From Notoacmeibacter marinus (GTDB lineage: Bacteria; Pseudomonadota; Alphaproteobacteria; Rhizobiales; Rhizobiaceae), in contig NZ_NBYO01000002.1 of assembly GCF_002238045.1 (NCBI RefSeq), positions 372,001-436,000 on the forward strand: 64,000 nt of DNA. The letters are read 5' to 3'. The notes beneath the pieces were generated by a model, which saw only the letters and a list, made by a program, of their open reading frames with translations, was not told the DNA's origin and searched no databases. The position numbers were made by a program, and so were the translations under genes. Numbering within the stretch: position 1 is the stretch's first letter; every line of letters starts with the position of its first letter. Below, one piece after another: positions 54,320 to 63,243 of the stretch.

Positions 54320-54759
54320 TCGCCGCCGGGTTCGGATTCAGCAGCCGGGCATCCGCTGGCGAGTTCGCGGCAGCCCTCGACGAGGCGCTACGCGTGACGG
54401 GGATCGGCGCGGATCGGATCGGGGCGCTCGCAACACTCGATGACAAGGCCGAAACCGGGGCGTTCCGCCATTTCGCCGAGACCCATGCGATTGCGATCGC
54501 GCCGGTCGGTCACGGTCTTGCGGCCGCGTTCAGCGCATCGTGCGCAACGGCATCCGCCCGTTCCGAAACCGAGACGGGCCTGCCATCGGTCGCCGAATGC
54601 ACCGCGCTTGCCACTGTCGCCTCTGCGGGCGGGTCGTCAGAGCCGAAATTGCTGCTGGCCCGCATCGTCTCCGGCCATGTGACCTGCGCCCTCGCCGGCT
54701 CGGCCTCGGCCGATGAAATCGCGCATGGGCGTTCCGAAGCCGAAGGACACGCGTCATGA
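54316..54759 (+). CDS. cobE: Cobalamin biosynthesis protein CobE
   Basis: A 147-residue protein resembling the C-terminal half of Cbi[24 protein letters not shown] at the start, [13 protein letters not shown] and [17 protein letters not shown]. CobE occurs in aerobic cob clusters and its exact reaction is not settled. ATG 54316 (MIAAGFG) overlaps the cobL stop; it is coupled to cobM by a 4-nt overlap. Confidence 0.85.
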   Translation: MIAAGFGFSSRASAGEFAAALDEALRVTGIGADRIGALATLDDKAETGAFRHFAETHAIAIAPVGHGLAAAFSASCATASARSETETGLPSVAECTALATVASAGGSSEPKLLLARIVSGHVTCALAGSASADEIAHGRSEAEGHAS

Positions 54760-55529
54760 CGGTCTATTTCATCGGCGCCGGCCCCGGCGCACCCGACCTC
54801 ATGACCCTTCGCGGCAAGGCCCTGATCGAACGCTGCCCCGTCTGCCTCTATGCCGGCTCCATCGTTCCGCGCGACCTCCTCGCCTGGTGCCCGCAGGACG
54901 CCGAAATCATCGACAGCGCGCCGATGAGCCTAGACGAGATCGAAGCGGTTTTCGCGACCGCCGCGCAGCAGGGCCGCGATGTCGCCCGCCTGCATTCCGG
55001 CGATCTGGCCATGTGGAGCGCGGTGAACGAACAGATCCGCCGCCTCAAGCGGCTCGGCATCGCCTATGAGATGGTGCCGGGTGTACCGGCCATCGCCGCC
55101 GCGGCGGCCGCGCTGGGGCAGGAACTGACGGTTCCGGCCGAGGCGCAGAGCCTCGTTCTGACCCGCGTCGAGGGGCGGGCGTCGCCCATGCCGTCAGGCG
55201 AGACGCTGGAGAATTTCGCCAGAAGCGGCGCGACGCTGGCGATCCATCTGGCCATTCACGCCCTGCCCCAGATCGTCGCCCGCCTGACACCCTTCTATGG
55301 CGCGGACTGCCCGGTACGGATCGTCGCTCATGCCAGCCGGCCGGAACAGAGAATCATAACCGGCACGCTCGCCGATATTGAGCATCGTTTTGCCGCCGAC
55401 CCCGTCGAACGCACGGCCATCATCCTTGTAGGGCATGCGCTCGGCAGCGAAGATCACCGCGAAAGCGCCCTTTATGACCCGGCCTATCAACGACGCTTTC
55501 GCGGCCGGAGCGAACTGGACAGACAATGA
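54756..55529 (+). CDS. cobM: Precorrin-4 C11-methyltransferase CobM
   Basis: A 257-residue tetrapyrrole methylase. [56 protein letters not shown] and [18 protein letters not shown] place it with CobM/CbiF, converting precorrin-4 to precorrin-5. ATGA overlaps on both sides. Confidence 0.95.
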   Translation: MTVYFIGAGPGAPDLMTLRGKALIERCPVCLYAGSIVPRDLLAWCPQDAEIIDSAPMSLDEIEAVFATAAQQGRDVARLHSGDLAMWSAVNEQIRRLKRLGIAYEMVPGVPAIAAAAAALGQELTVPAEAQSLVLTRVEGRASPMPSGETLENFARSGATLAIHLAIHALPQIVARLTPFYGADCPVRIVAHASRPEQRIITGTLADIEHRFAADPVERTAIILVGHALGSEDHRESALYDPAYQRRFRGRSELDRQ

Positions 55530-56323
55530 TCGACAGAGCCCTCGACAGACTGCGCGAAAAGCGCCCCGCCTTCGAACCGGGACACGTCTGGCTGGCCGGC
55601 GCCGGTCCCGGCTCCATGGAGATGCTGACCGTCGGCGTCCTGGCCGCCGTCATGGAAGCCGATGTCATCGTCTACGATGCTTTGATCGATGCCGATCTTC
55701 TCGACTATGCGAGGCCGGACGCCGAACGCGTCTATATGGGTAAGCGCGCCGGACAGCCCTCCGCCAGCCAGGACGAGATCAATCGCCGCATCGTCGAACT
55801 GGCGCGCCGCAATCTGCGCGTGCTGCGCCTGAAGGGCGGCGATCCCTTCATCTTCGCGCGCGGCGGCGAGGAGGCCGTGGCGCTGCACGAGGCGGGTGTG
55901 CCGTTCCGCGTTCTGTCCGGGGTGACGGCGGCTATCGGCGCGGCGGCTTCGGCCCGCATGCCGATCACCATGCGCGGCGTCAACAATGCGCTCGTCCTGA
56001 TGACCGGCCACGACAAGGATGGCGTGACCGAACTCGACTACAACGCCCTCGCCCGCCTCGACCAGCCCATCGTGATCTATATGGGCCTGACCTATCTGGG
56101 CGAGATCGCCGGCCGGTTGATGAATGGCGGCATGGACGGCGCCATGCCTGTCGCGATCGTGCAGAATGGGACCCGCCCGGACGAACGCATCCTGATCTCG
56201 GACCTGAAGAACGCCGCCGCGGACGTTCGGCGCGAAGGCCTGAAGTCGCCATCGCTTGTTTATATCGGACGCGTCGTGCCGGTCGGCGAAACGTTGCGTC
56301 AGATGGCGGCGGAGATGGCATGA
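55526..56323 (+). CDS. cobA: Uroporphyrinogen-III C-methyltransferase CobA
   Basis: A 265-residue SUMT that methylates uroporphyrinogen III at C-2 and C-7 to precorrin-2, the first committed step towards corrins. Motifs: [50 protein letters not shown] and [13 protein letters not shown]. It lacks the CysG-type N-terminal dehydrogenase/chelatase, so it serves cobalamin. Overlaps cobM and cobB by 4 nt each. Confidence 0.94.
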   Translation: MIDRALDRLREKRPAFEPGHVWLAGAGPGSMEMLTVGVLAAVMEADVIVYDALIDADLLDYARPDAERVYMGKRAGQPSASQDEINRRIVELARRNLRVLRLKGGDPFIFARGGEEAVALHEAGVPFRVLSGVTAAIGAAASARMPITMRGVNNALVLMTGHDKDGVTELDYNALARLDQPIVIYMGLTYLGEIAGRLMNGGMDGAMPVAIVQNGTRPDERILISDLKNAAADVRREGLKSPSLVYIGRVVPVGETLRQMAAEMA

Positions 56324-57648
56324 TCGGACCGAAGGCGATCATCGTCGGCGCGCCGCGTTCCGGCTCCGGCAAGACCTCCGTCACAACCGGCCTGCTCAGG
56401 GCGTTTGCCCGGCGGGGATTGCGCGTGCGCGGCGCCAAGAGCGGGCCTGACTATATCGATCCCGGCTTCCATGCCGCCGCCACCAACGCGCCGGGTGTCA
56501 ACCTGGATAGCTGGGCCATGGAGCCGACGCTGCTGGAAGCGATGCTGGCGGAGCAGGGCGAAGATACCGATCTGCTGATCATCGAAAGCGCCATGGGTCT
56601 GTTCGACGGGATCGAGGCCGGCGAAGGCCGCTGCGGCGCCGCCGCCGATCTGGCGCGCCGGTTCGCCATTCCGGTGCTGCTTGTGCTGGACTGTTCCGGT
56701 CAATCCCGCAGCGCCGCCGCTGTCGCTCATGGCTTTGCGTCCTTCGATCCGGATGTGAGGGTGGCGGGCGTCGCACTCAATCAGATCGCGTCCGACCGGC
56801 ACGAACAGCAAATCGCGGACGCCATGCGAAAAGCCGGGCTACCGGTTTTCGGGACGGTGCGACGCAATGCCGTCTCGGCCATGCCCGAACGCCATCTCGG
56901 TCTGGTGCAGGCGCGTGAGCATGCCGCGCTCGACGATTTCATCGAGCAGATGGCCGACACCATGGAAGCCGCGCTCGACCTCGATGCCATATGGGATGCG
57001 GCAACGCCTCTCCGAACCCCGGCCGATACTGCCGGACGGGCCCTCGCCTTGCCGCCACCGGCCCAGCGCATCGCAATGGCGCAGGACGACGCCTTCTCCT
57101 TCATCTACCCGCATTTGCTGCGCCAGTGGCGGGCCGCAGGCGCCGAACTGCGCTTCTTTTCGCCACTAGCCGACGAAGCGCCGCCGAAGGATTGCGATCT
57201 TTGCTGGCTGCCGGGCGGCTACCCGGAACTTCACGCGGCACGCCTCGCTGCCGCCGGCACCTTCATGGCGGGGCTTCGTGCCTACGCGCGGACAAGGCCG
57301 GTCCATGGCGAATGCGGGGGGTTCATGACGCTCGGCCGCGCGTTGGAGGACGCAGATGGCGTCACCCACGAAATGCTCGGCCTTCTGTCGCACGAAACGA
57401 GCTATGCGAAGCGGAGGATGAATCTCGGCTATCGCCGCGCCACCCTCAGCGCCGACTGTCCGATCGGTTCCGCCGGCACGGTGGTGCGCGGCCACGAATT
57501 TCACTATGCGCGCGTCACGGAGCCGGGAACCGACGAACCGCTCGCCGATCTTCAGGACGGCATCGGCAACGATCGCGGGGCGTCGGGCGGCCGGCGCGGT
57601 CACGTCACCGGCACCTTCTTCCACGCCATCGCGCGGGAGCCAGCATGA
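56320..57648 (+). CDS. cobB: Hydrogenobyrinic acid a,c-diamide synthase CobB
   Basis: A 442-residue glutamine-dependent amidase. P-loop VGAPRSGSGKTSVTTGLLR, LDSWAMEPTLLEAMLAEQG, IIESAMGLFDGIE in the ATPase half; LPGGYPELHAARLAAAG and the glutaminase nucleophile in HGECGGFMTLGRAL in the second half. It amidates the a and c acetates before cobalt insertion by CobNST. ATGA overlaps with cobA and cobV. Confidence 0.94.
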   Translation: MIGPKAIIVGAPRSGSGKTSVTTGLLRAFARRGLRVRGAKSGPDYIDPGFHAAATNAPGVNLDSWAMEPTLLEAMLAEQGEDTDLLIIESAMGLFDGIEAGEGRCGAAADLARRFAIPVLLVLDCSGQSRSAAAVAHGFASFDPDVRVAGVALNQIASDRHEQQIADAMRKAGLPVFGTVRRNAVSAMPERHLGLVQAREHAALDDFIEQMADTMEAALDLDAIWDAATPLRTPADTAGRALALPPPAQRIAMAQDDAFSFIYPHLLRQWRAAGAELRFFSPLADEAPPKDCDLCWLPGGYPELHAARLAAAGTFMAGLRAYARTRPVHGECGGFMTLGRALEDADGVTHEMLGLLSHETSYAKRRMNLGYRRATLSADCPIGSAGTVVRGHEFHYARVTEPGTDEPLADLQDGIGNDRGASGGRRGHVTGTFFHAIAREPA

Positions 57649-58418
57649 GCGGCGTGGCACGGCTCGAACGGTTGACCAACGACGCGCTCGTGGCCCTCGG
57701 CTTCTACACGCGCCTTCCGAGCTGGCGCCTGGTGCCGCCGGACCGGGCCACGGATTTTTCGAACGTGCAATGGGCCGCCCCCTTGGCCGGTGTCGTCATC
57801 GGGCTGCTGCTGGGGGCGCTCAATGGCGCGGTCGACGCCATGGACGTGCCCGATCTGCTGCGCGGCATCCTTGTCGTCGCCTGCGGTATCCTGCTGACGG
57901 GTGCGCTTCACGAGGACGGCCTGGCCGATGTCGCCGACGGTTTCGGCGGCGGAGCGGATCGGCAACGTAAGCTCGCCATCATGAAGGACAGCCTTCTGGG
58001 CTCCTACGGCACGTTGGCGCTGATCGTGTCTTTTATGTTGCGTGTCACTGCAATCGCTGCCCTGACCGATCCGGTCCTCGCCGCGTTGGCTTTGGTTGCC
58101 GCACATGGCGCCGCGCGAGCGCTCATGCCAGTCATGCTGCGCCATCTTCCGAACGCTCGCGGAGAAGGGGTCGCCCATCGGATCGGCCGCCCTTCCCAGG
58201 GGGCGGTCCTTGCCGCCGTCGGCATCGGCGTGGCGGCTCTGCTGCCGCTCGGTTTTCCCGCCGTTCCGCTCGGCCTGGTCATTCTCGTCATCGCCTATAT
58301 CGCCGTCGCCACCCTCGCCCATCGCCAGATCGGCGGCCAGACCGGCGATGTTTGCGGCACTTTGCAACAGACCGGCGAGGCCGCAATCCTCACGCTTTGT
58401 GCAACTCTTTTAGTCTAG
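57645..58418 (+). CDS. cobV: Adenosylcobinamide-GDP ribazoletransferase (cobalamin synthase) CobV
   Basis: A 257-residue membrane enzyme with about six hydrophobic segments. The active-site region ALHEDGLADVADGFGGG and MKDSLLGSYGTLAL are conserved, as is QIGGQTGDVCGTLQQTGE near the C-terminus. It joins adenosylcobinamide-GDP to alpha-ribazole at the inner membrane (named CobS in enterobacteria). CobP, which makes its GDP-cobinamide substrate, is not in the window. Confidence 0.93.
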   Translation: MSGVARLERLTNDALVALGFYTRLPSWRLVPPDRATDFSNVQWAAPLAGVVIGLLLGALNGAVDAMDVPDLLRGILVVACGILLTGALHEDGLADVADGFGGGADRQRKLAIMKDSLLGSYGTLALIVSFMLRVTAIAALTDPVLAALALVAAHGAARALMPVMLRHLPNARGEGVAHRIGRPSQGAVLAAVGIGVAALLPLGFPAVPLGLVILVIAYIAVATLAHRQIGGQTGDVCGTLQQTGEAAILTLCATLLV

Positions 58419-58432
58419 CTCACAGGTAGGCC

Positions 58433-59446
58433 ATGTTTGAAAACCTCGATGCCATTGCCGAAGCCGTTCGCAACCTGCCCGAAACCGACCAAAGCGCTGC
58501 CGCGCAAGCCGCCGAACGCCAGATGCAGCTGACCAAGCCGGCGGGTAGTCTCGGTCGCCTGGAAGATCTCGCTGTCTGGCTGGCGGGCTGGCAGCGCAGC
58601 GAAAAACCGCGTCTTGAAACGGTGGTAACGCTGGTTTTCGCCGGCAATCACGGCGTTGCCATGCGGGGCGTCTCGGCGTTCCCGCCTGATGTCACCAATC
58701 AGATGGTCGCCAATTTCGAGCATGGCGGCGCGGCCATCAACCAGCTTTGCCGCCTGGCCGGCTCCGAACTGAAGGTCATAGCGCTGCAGCTCGACGAGCC
58801 GGCGGACGATTTCACGCAGGGCCCCTCCCTGTCCGAAAGGCAGTTTCTGGAAGCCGTCAACGCCGGCTACGACGCCGTACCGGAGGATGCCGATCTGGTC
58901 TGTATCGGTGAGATGGGCATCGGCAACACCACCGCTGCGGCGGGCGTCGCCTACGGTCTTTTCGAAGGAGCCGCAGAGGACTGGGCCGGGCGGGGCACAG
59001 GTGTCGACGATTCCGGCCTGCAGCGGAAGATCGACGTGCTGAACGAAGGTTACGAGGCCAATCGCGATCTTCTCCATTCTTCGCTCGGCGCGTTGCGCGC
59101 TTTCGGCGGACGCGAATTGGCGGCCATGTTCGGCGCTGCGCTCGCCTGCCGCACCAAAAGCGTAGCGCTGGTGGTCGATGGTTACGTCTCAACCGCAGCC
59201 GTCGCGCCACTTTTCGCCATGAACCCGCATGGACTCGATCACGCCGTCTTCGCCCATCAATCCGCCGAACAGGCGCATCAGCGGCTGGTGGCGCGGTTCG
59301 GACAGACGCCGCTCCTCGACCTCGGCATGCGGCTTGGCGAGGCGTCCGGCGCCGCTGTGGCCGTTCTCATTCTGAGAGCAGCCATCGAAACGCATAACGG
59401 CATGGCGACCTTTGCCGAGGCCGGCGTTTCGGAAAGCGCCAGCTAG
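58433..59446 (+). CDS. cobU: Nicotinate-nucleotide:dimethylbenzimidazole phosphoribosyltransferase CobU
   Basis: A 337-residue enzyme (CobT in enterobacteria) making alpha-ribazole phosphate for the lower ligand. Conserved: QMQLTKPAGSLGRLEDLAVW, VFAGNHGVAMRGVSAFPPDV, CIGEMGIGNTTAAAGVAYG and DLGMRLGEASGAAVAVLIL. It follows cobV after 14 nt with AGG upstream of ATG 58433. Confidence 0.94.
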   Translation: MFENLDAIAEAVRNLPETDQSAAAQAAERQMQLTKPAGSLGRLEDLAVWLAGWQRSEKPRLETVVTLVFAGNHGVAMRGVSAFPPDVTNQMVANFEHGGAAINQLCRLAGSELKVIALQLDEPADDFTQGPSLSERQFLEAVNAGYDAVPEDADLVCIGEMGIGNTTAAAGVAYGLFEGAAEDWAGRGTGVDDSGLQRKIDVLNEGYEANRDLLHSSLGALRAFGGRELAAMFGAALACRTKSVALVVDGYVSTAAVAPLFAMNPHGLDHAVFAHQSAEQAHQRLVARFGQTPLLDLGMRLGEASGAAVAVLILRAAIETHNGMATFAEAGVSESAS

Positions 59447-59484
59447 ACGCATCGAAGGTCCGCACCCTGTTCGCCACCCTCGCC

Positions 59485-60447
59485 TTGGCTGCTCTGCTTG
59501 TCGAAGCCACGTTCGGCTATCCGAACCGGCTCTTCATAGCCATCGGCCATCCAGTGACGTGGATCGGGCGACTGATCGAGACGCTGGACCGGCGCTGGAA
59601 CAGACCGCACCTGTCGCGCCGCACCCGCATCGTTCTGGGTGGCCTTCTGACGGTGGCGCTGGTTACGATTTCACTGGCGGCCGGCCTGCTTCTCCATTGG
59701 CTGGCCGGCGACGTTCTGCCGCCCCTTCTGGCCGTTCTCGTGCTCGGCATCCTTGCATCCACGCTTCTGGCGCAGCGCAGCCTGCACAGCCATGTAGCGG
59801 ATGTTCGCGATGCGCTGAGCAATAGAGGGGGCGATCTGGCCGGGGCCCGCCGCGCCCTTTCAAAGATCGTTGGACGCGATACCGCCGCACTCGATGAAAG
59901 TCAGATCACCAGAGCGGCCCTCGAAACGTTGGCCGAGAACTACTCCGACGGTGTCGTCGCGCCAGCCTTCTGGCTGGTTGTGGGCGGATTGCCCGGCGGC
60001 CTTGCCTACAAGGCGATCAACACGGCGGACAGCATGATCGGCCATCGCAACGAACGGCACGAAGCCTTCGGCAAGGCCGTGGCGCGGCTCGACGATCTGG
60101 TGAATTTGCCGGCGAGTCGGCTGTCCGCCATTCTGATCCTCGCAGCAGCCGCGTTCATGAAGGCAGCCAATTTACGCGCGGGATATTGCGCGGTACTGAT
60201 GGACGCGCGCCATCACACCTCGCCCAATGCCGGCTGGCCGGAAGCGGCCATGGCCGGCGCGCTCGGCGTCACCCTGGCCGGCCCGCGCGTCTATGGTGGC
60301 AAAACCGTCGATGCGGCGTTGATGAACCGCGATGGGCGGCATGAACTCACCGGCGACGATATCGACCGCGCGCTTCGCCTTTATCGCCATGCCGACAGGC
60401 TGCTGATCGCCCTGATTGCAGCCCTTGCCCTGCTTTTGACGCTCTAG
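59485..60447 (+). CDS. cbiB: Adenosylcobinamide-phosphate synthase (CbiB/CobD type)
   Basis: A protein of about 320 residues with several membrane segments, attaching aminopropanol phosphate to adenosylcobyric acid. Features: FGYPNRLFIAIGHPVTWIGRL, TLAENYSDGVVAPAFWLVVGG, LAYKAINTADSMIGHRNERH and MDARHHTSPNAGWPEAAMAGAL. The listed start is TTG 59485, which has no ribosome binding site. An in-frame CTG at 59467 has AAGG 8 nt upstream and restores the usual six extra hydrophobic residues, so it may be the true start. It follows cobU by 38 nt. Confidence 0.9.
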   Translation: MAALLVEATFGYPNRLFIAIGHPVTWIGRLIETLDRRWNRPHLSRRTRIVLGGLLTVALVTISLAAGLLLHWLAGDVLPPLLAVLVLGILASTLLAQRSLHSHVADVRDALSNRGGDLAGARRALSKIVGRDTAALDESQITRAALETLAENYSDGVVAPAFWLVVGGLPGGLAYKAINTADSMIGHRNERHEAFGKAVARLDDLVNLPASRLSAILILAAAAFMKAANLRAGYCAVLMDARHHTSPNAGWPEAAMAGALGVTLAGPRVYGGKTVDAALMNRDGRHELTGDDIDRALRLYRHADRLLIALIAALALLLTL

Positions 60448-60483
60448 CCGCCGAACGCCCCAAACCAGATACGGAACCCCGAT

Positions 60484-60846
60484 ATGTCGAACGATCCTTC
60501 CATCAACGCCGACCGAGAGGGCACACTGTTGCTGTGCCGCCTATGCTGGGAAGAAAGCGGCGCGGTCGTCGATCGGTGGAAGAAGCGTGCTGCGAAGTCC
60601 GGCATTCAGGTTCAGATGGTCGATTGCATGGCGGCCTGCGACCATGGGCCGTCCGGCGCGCTCGCCGCACCGGGCGCGTGGACCTATTTGCTCGGCCACC
60701 TGAAGGAAGCCGATGGCGATGCCCTGTTCTGGGGCGCTACGGCCCTTGCCCGGAGCAAGGACGGGCTGCTGCCATGGGATTATCGGCCCGCCCGTTACCG
60801 CAAGATCATTCGTGGGCGCATCCCGCCGATAGCGGCAGGTCAATGA
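60484..60846 (+). CDS. DUF1636 Cys-rich putative metal-binding protein
   Basis: A 120-residue protein with a thioredoxin-like ferredoxin appearance: CRLC at residues 18-21 and VDCMAACDHGPSGALAAPG, a four-Cys pattern resembling 2Fe-2S thioredoxin-like proteins (DUF1636, PF07845). Members recur within alphaproteobacterial cob clusters; function unknown, possibly an Fe-S electron carrier or cobalt-related protein. It lies between cbiB and cobK and overlaps cobK by 4 nt (ATGA). Confidence 0.8.
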   Translation: MSNDPSINADREGTLLLCRLCWEESGAVVDRWKKRAAKSGIQVQMVDCMAACDHGPSGALAAPGAWTYLLGHLKEADGDALFWGATALARSKDGLLPWDYRPARYRKIIRGRIPPIAAGQ

Positions 60847-61601
60847 CCACGCTTTCGGATCGAAACATCCTGATCCTCGGTGGCACGGCGGATGCGCGCA
60901 AGCTGGCGGTTGCGCTCGCTGGAAAGGGTACGAATGTGACCCTTAGCCTTGCCGGCGTAACGTTGTCGCCGCGCGATCAGGGCGTGCCGACCCGCGTGGG
61001 AGGCTTCGGCGGCGCGGATGGGCTTGCGGTTCATCTTCACGAGCAACGCATCGAACTGCTGATCGATGCGACCCATCCCTATGCAACGACGATCTCGCGC
61101 AACGCCGAGATCGCGGCGGCAAAATCCAACACGCCGATCCTCGCGCTCCGCCGCGCTCCATGGCGGCCCGAAGCTGGCGATATGTGGTATGAGGCGGGCG
61201 ATCTGAAGGCCGCGCTTGCCATCATCGGCTCCGAGCCGAAGCGGCTCTTCGTCGCGCTTGGCCGCAAGGAGATCGCGCCGCTCGCCACGGCACCGCAGCA
61301 CCTTTATCTCATTCGCTCGGTCGATCCGGTCGATGCTGCGCTGCTGCCACCGAAGCACGAGACGATTCTGGATCGAGGTCCCTTCGCGCTGGATGGCGAA
61401 CGCCAACTCCTTCAAAACCATCGGATCGATGCGGTCGTCTGCAAGAATAGCGGCGGCACGGCAGCCTATGCCAAGCTGCGCGCCGCCCGTGCGCTCGGCC
61501 TGCCGGTTCATATGTTGAACCGCCCGCCGCTCCCCGACGTGCCGCAAGGGTCGGACGTCGAGACCGTCATTCGGATGGCGTGTGAATACCTTCAAACGTA
61601 G
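60843..61601 (+). CDS. cobK: Precorrin-6A reductase CobK
   Basis: A 252-residue NADPH-dependent reductase: ILILGGTADARKLAVALAG at the N-terminus, IELLIDATHPYATTISRNA in the middle, and VVCKNSGGTAAYAKLRAARA towards the C-terminus, all CobK/CbiJ hallmarks. It reduces precorrin-6A to precorrin-6B. It is last in the plus-strand cobalamin run and convergent with glpK (14-nt gap). Confidence 0.94.
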   Translation: MTTLSDRNILILGGTADARKLAVALAGKGTNVTLSLAGVTLSPRDQGVPTRVGGFGGADGLAVHLHEQRIELLIDATHPYATTISRNAEIAAAKSNTPILALRRAPWRPEAGDMWYEAGDLKAALAIIGSEPKRLFVALGRKEIAPLATAPQHLYLIRSVDPVDAALLPPKHETILDRGPFALDGERQLLQNHRIDAVVCKNSGGTAAYAKLRAARALGLPVHMLNRPPLPDVPQGSDVETVIRMACEYLQT

Positions 61602-61615
61602 TCGTTCAAGCTGGT

Positions 61616-63145
61616 TCAGTTTTCCGATGAACCGCCAGTGAAGCGGATGGTGCCCGCCACCGCATTCTGCCACTTCCGGTAGCGCCGTTCGCGCTCTTCG
61701 CTCTCCATCTGCGGCTCGAACCGGCGTTCGAGCGACCAGCTTTTCGCGAACTCTTCCTGACTGGGATAGAAACCGGCCGCCATGCCAGCCAGCCAGGCCG
61801 CACCCTGCGCCGTTGTTTCCAGCACTTTCGGCCGGTCGACCGATGCGCCGAGAATGTCCGCCAGAAACTGCATCGTCCAATCGGATGCACTCATGCCGCC
61901 ATCGACGCGCAGGACGGCCTCTTCGTCCGTCGCGGCATCCGGGCCGAGCGAAGCGCGCCAGTCGGCCCGCATCGCCTCCATGAGATCGCGCGTCTGATAG
62001 CCGACGCTTTCCAGCGCCGCTCGCGCCAGTTCGTCAGGGCCGGTATTGCGCGTCAGGCCGAAAATGGCGCCGCGGCACTCCGCGTCCCAGTACGGCGCGC
62101 CGAGGCCGGTAAAGGCCGGCACCAGGACCACGCCCTGCGAGGCGTCCGCCGCTTCGGCCAGCGGTTGCGTTTCGGCGGCGTCGCGGATCATCTTCAGCCC
62201 GTCGCGCAGCCATTGCACGACCGCGCCGGCGATGAAGATCGAGCCCTCCAACGCGTAGGTCGGCTTGCCGTCGAGCTGATAGGCGATTGTCGTCAGAAGC
62301 CGGTTCTGCGACATGACGGGCGTGTCGCCAGTGTTCATCAGGGCAAAGCAGCCCGTGCCGTAGGTCGACTTCAGCATGCCGGGCGCGAAACAAGCCTGAC
62401 CGACCGTCGCCGCCTGCTGATCGCCCGCCACGCCCATGATCGGAATATCGCCTCCGAAGAGATCGGCCCGCGCCATACCGAATTCGCCGGCGCAATCGCG
62501 CACTTCCGGAAGCATCTCCATCGGGATGTCGAGCAGATCGCACATGGTGCTGCTCCAGCGACCATTGCGGATATCGTAAAGGAGCGTGCGCGCCGCATTG
62601 GTGGCGTCGGTCACGTGGGAGCGGCCGCCGGTCAGCTTCCAGATCAGATAACTGTCGACCGTGCCGAACAGGAGTCCGCCGGCACGGGCACGCTCGCGAG
62701 CGCCTTCCACCCTGTCGAGAGTCCAGGCGAGCTTCGTGCCAGAGAAATAGGGATCGATGAGAAGACCGGTCTTCTTCGCCACGATGGCTTCATGGCCGGC
62801 ATCCCGAAGTTCACGACATTTCACAGCTGTTCGCCGATCCTGCCAGACAATGGCGTTGTGGATAGCCTTGCCTGTCGCCTTGTCCCAGACCAATGTGGTC
62901 TCGCGCTGGTTGGTGATGCCGATCGCGACAATGTCCGCAGCTTGCGCACTGGCGCGTTCCATGACCTGACGGCACGTCCCCGCAACGGTGGTCCAGATGT
63001 CGTCCGGATCGTGCTCCACCCATCCGCTCTGCGGAAAATGCTGGGGGAACTCCTCCTGCGCCGTCGCCACCGGCGTCATCGATTTATCGAACAGAATCGC
63101 CCGGCTCGACGTCGTTCCCTGGTCGATCGCGAGAATATAGGTCAT
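61616..63145 (-). CDS. glpK: Glycerol kinase GlpK
   Basis: A 509-residue FGGY kinase phosphorylating glycerol to sn-glycerol-3-phosphate. Signatures: [85 protein letters not shown] and [22 protein letters not shown] precedes ATG 63145. The upstream partial gene is an ABC solute-binding protein on the same strand, consistent with the rhizobial glycerol ABC transporter and kinase grouping. Confidence 0.95.
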   Translation of the reverse strand: MTYILAIDQGTTSSRAILFDKSMTPVATAQEEFPQHFPQSGWVEHDPDDIWTTVAGTCRQVMERASAQAADIVAIGITNQRETTLVWDKATGKAIHNAIVWQDRRTAVKCRELRDAGHEAIVAKKTGLLIDPYFSGTKLAWTLDRVEGARERARAGGLLFGTVDSYLIWKLTGGRSHVTDATNAARTLLYDIRNGRWSSTMCDLLDIPMEMLPEVRDCAGEFGMARADLFGGDIPIMGVAGDQQAATVGQACFAPGMLKSTYGTGCFALMNTGDTPVMSQNRLLTTIAYQLDGKPTYALEGSIFIAGAVVQWLRDGLKMIRDAAETQPLAEAADASQGVVLVPAFTGLGAPYWDAECRGAIFGLTRNTGPDELARAALESVGYQTRDLMEAMRADWRASLGPDAATDEEAVLRVDGGMSASDWTMQFLADILGASVDRPKVLETTAQGAAWLAGMAAGFYPSQEEFAKSWSLERRFEPQMESEERERRYRKWQNAVAGTIRFTGGSSEN

Positions 63146-63191
63146 GGCTCCAAACTCCTCCGGTCTGGGTAGGCAGCATAGGGTCTGTCAT

Positions 63192-63222
63192 GAAGAAGGC
63201 GACCGCTCGGGCCGCCTTCTTC
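63192..63222 (-). terminator. Hairpin between the solute-binding protein gene and glpK
   Basis: A perfect 10-bp inverted repeat (63192-63201 with 63213-63222, 11-nt loop) lies 22 nt after the solute-binding protein stop codon. There is no run of T on either side, so it may be a partial terminator or 3'-end stabiliser, leaving glpK expressed at a lower level than the binding protein. Confidence 0.5.
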
Positions 63223-63243
63223 GTTTCGTCTGGGCTATACGGT

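Noticed and set aside
61613-61632. Hairpin GGTTCA...TGAACC at the cobK/glpK convergent junction as terminator
   Set aside because: The stem is only 6 bp, lies partly in glpK coding sequence and has no proper T-tract after the stem.
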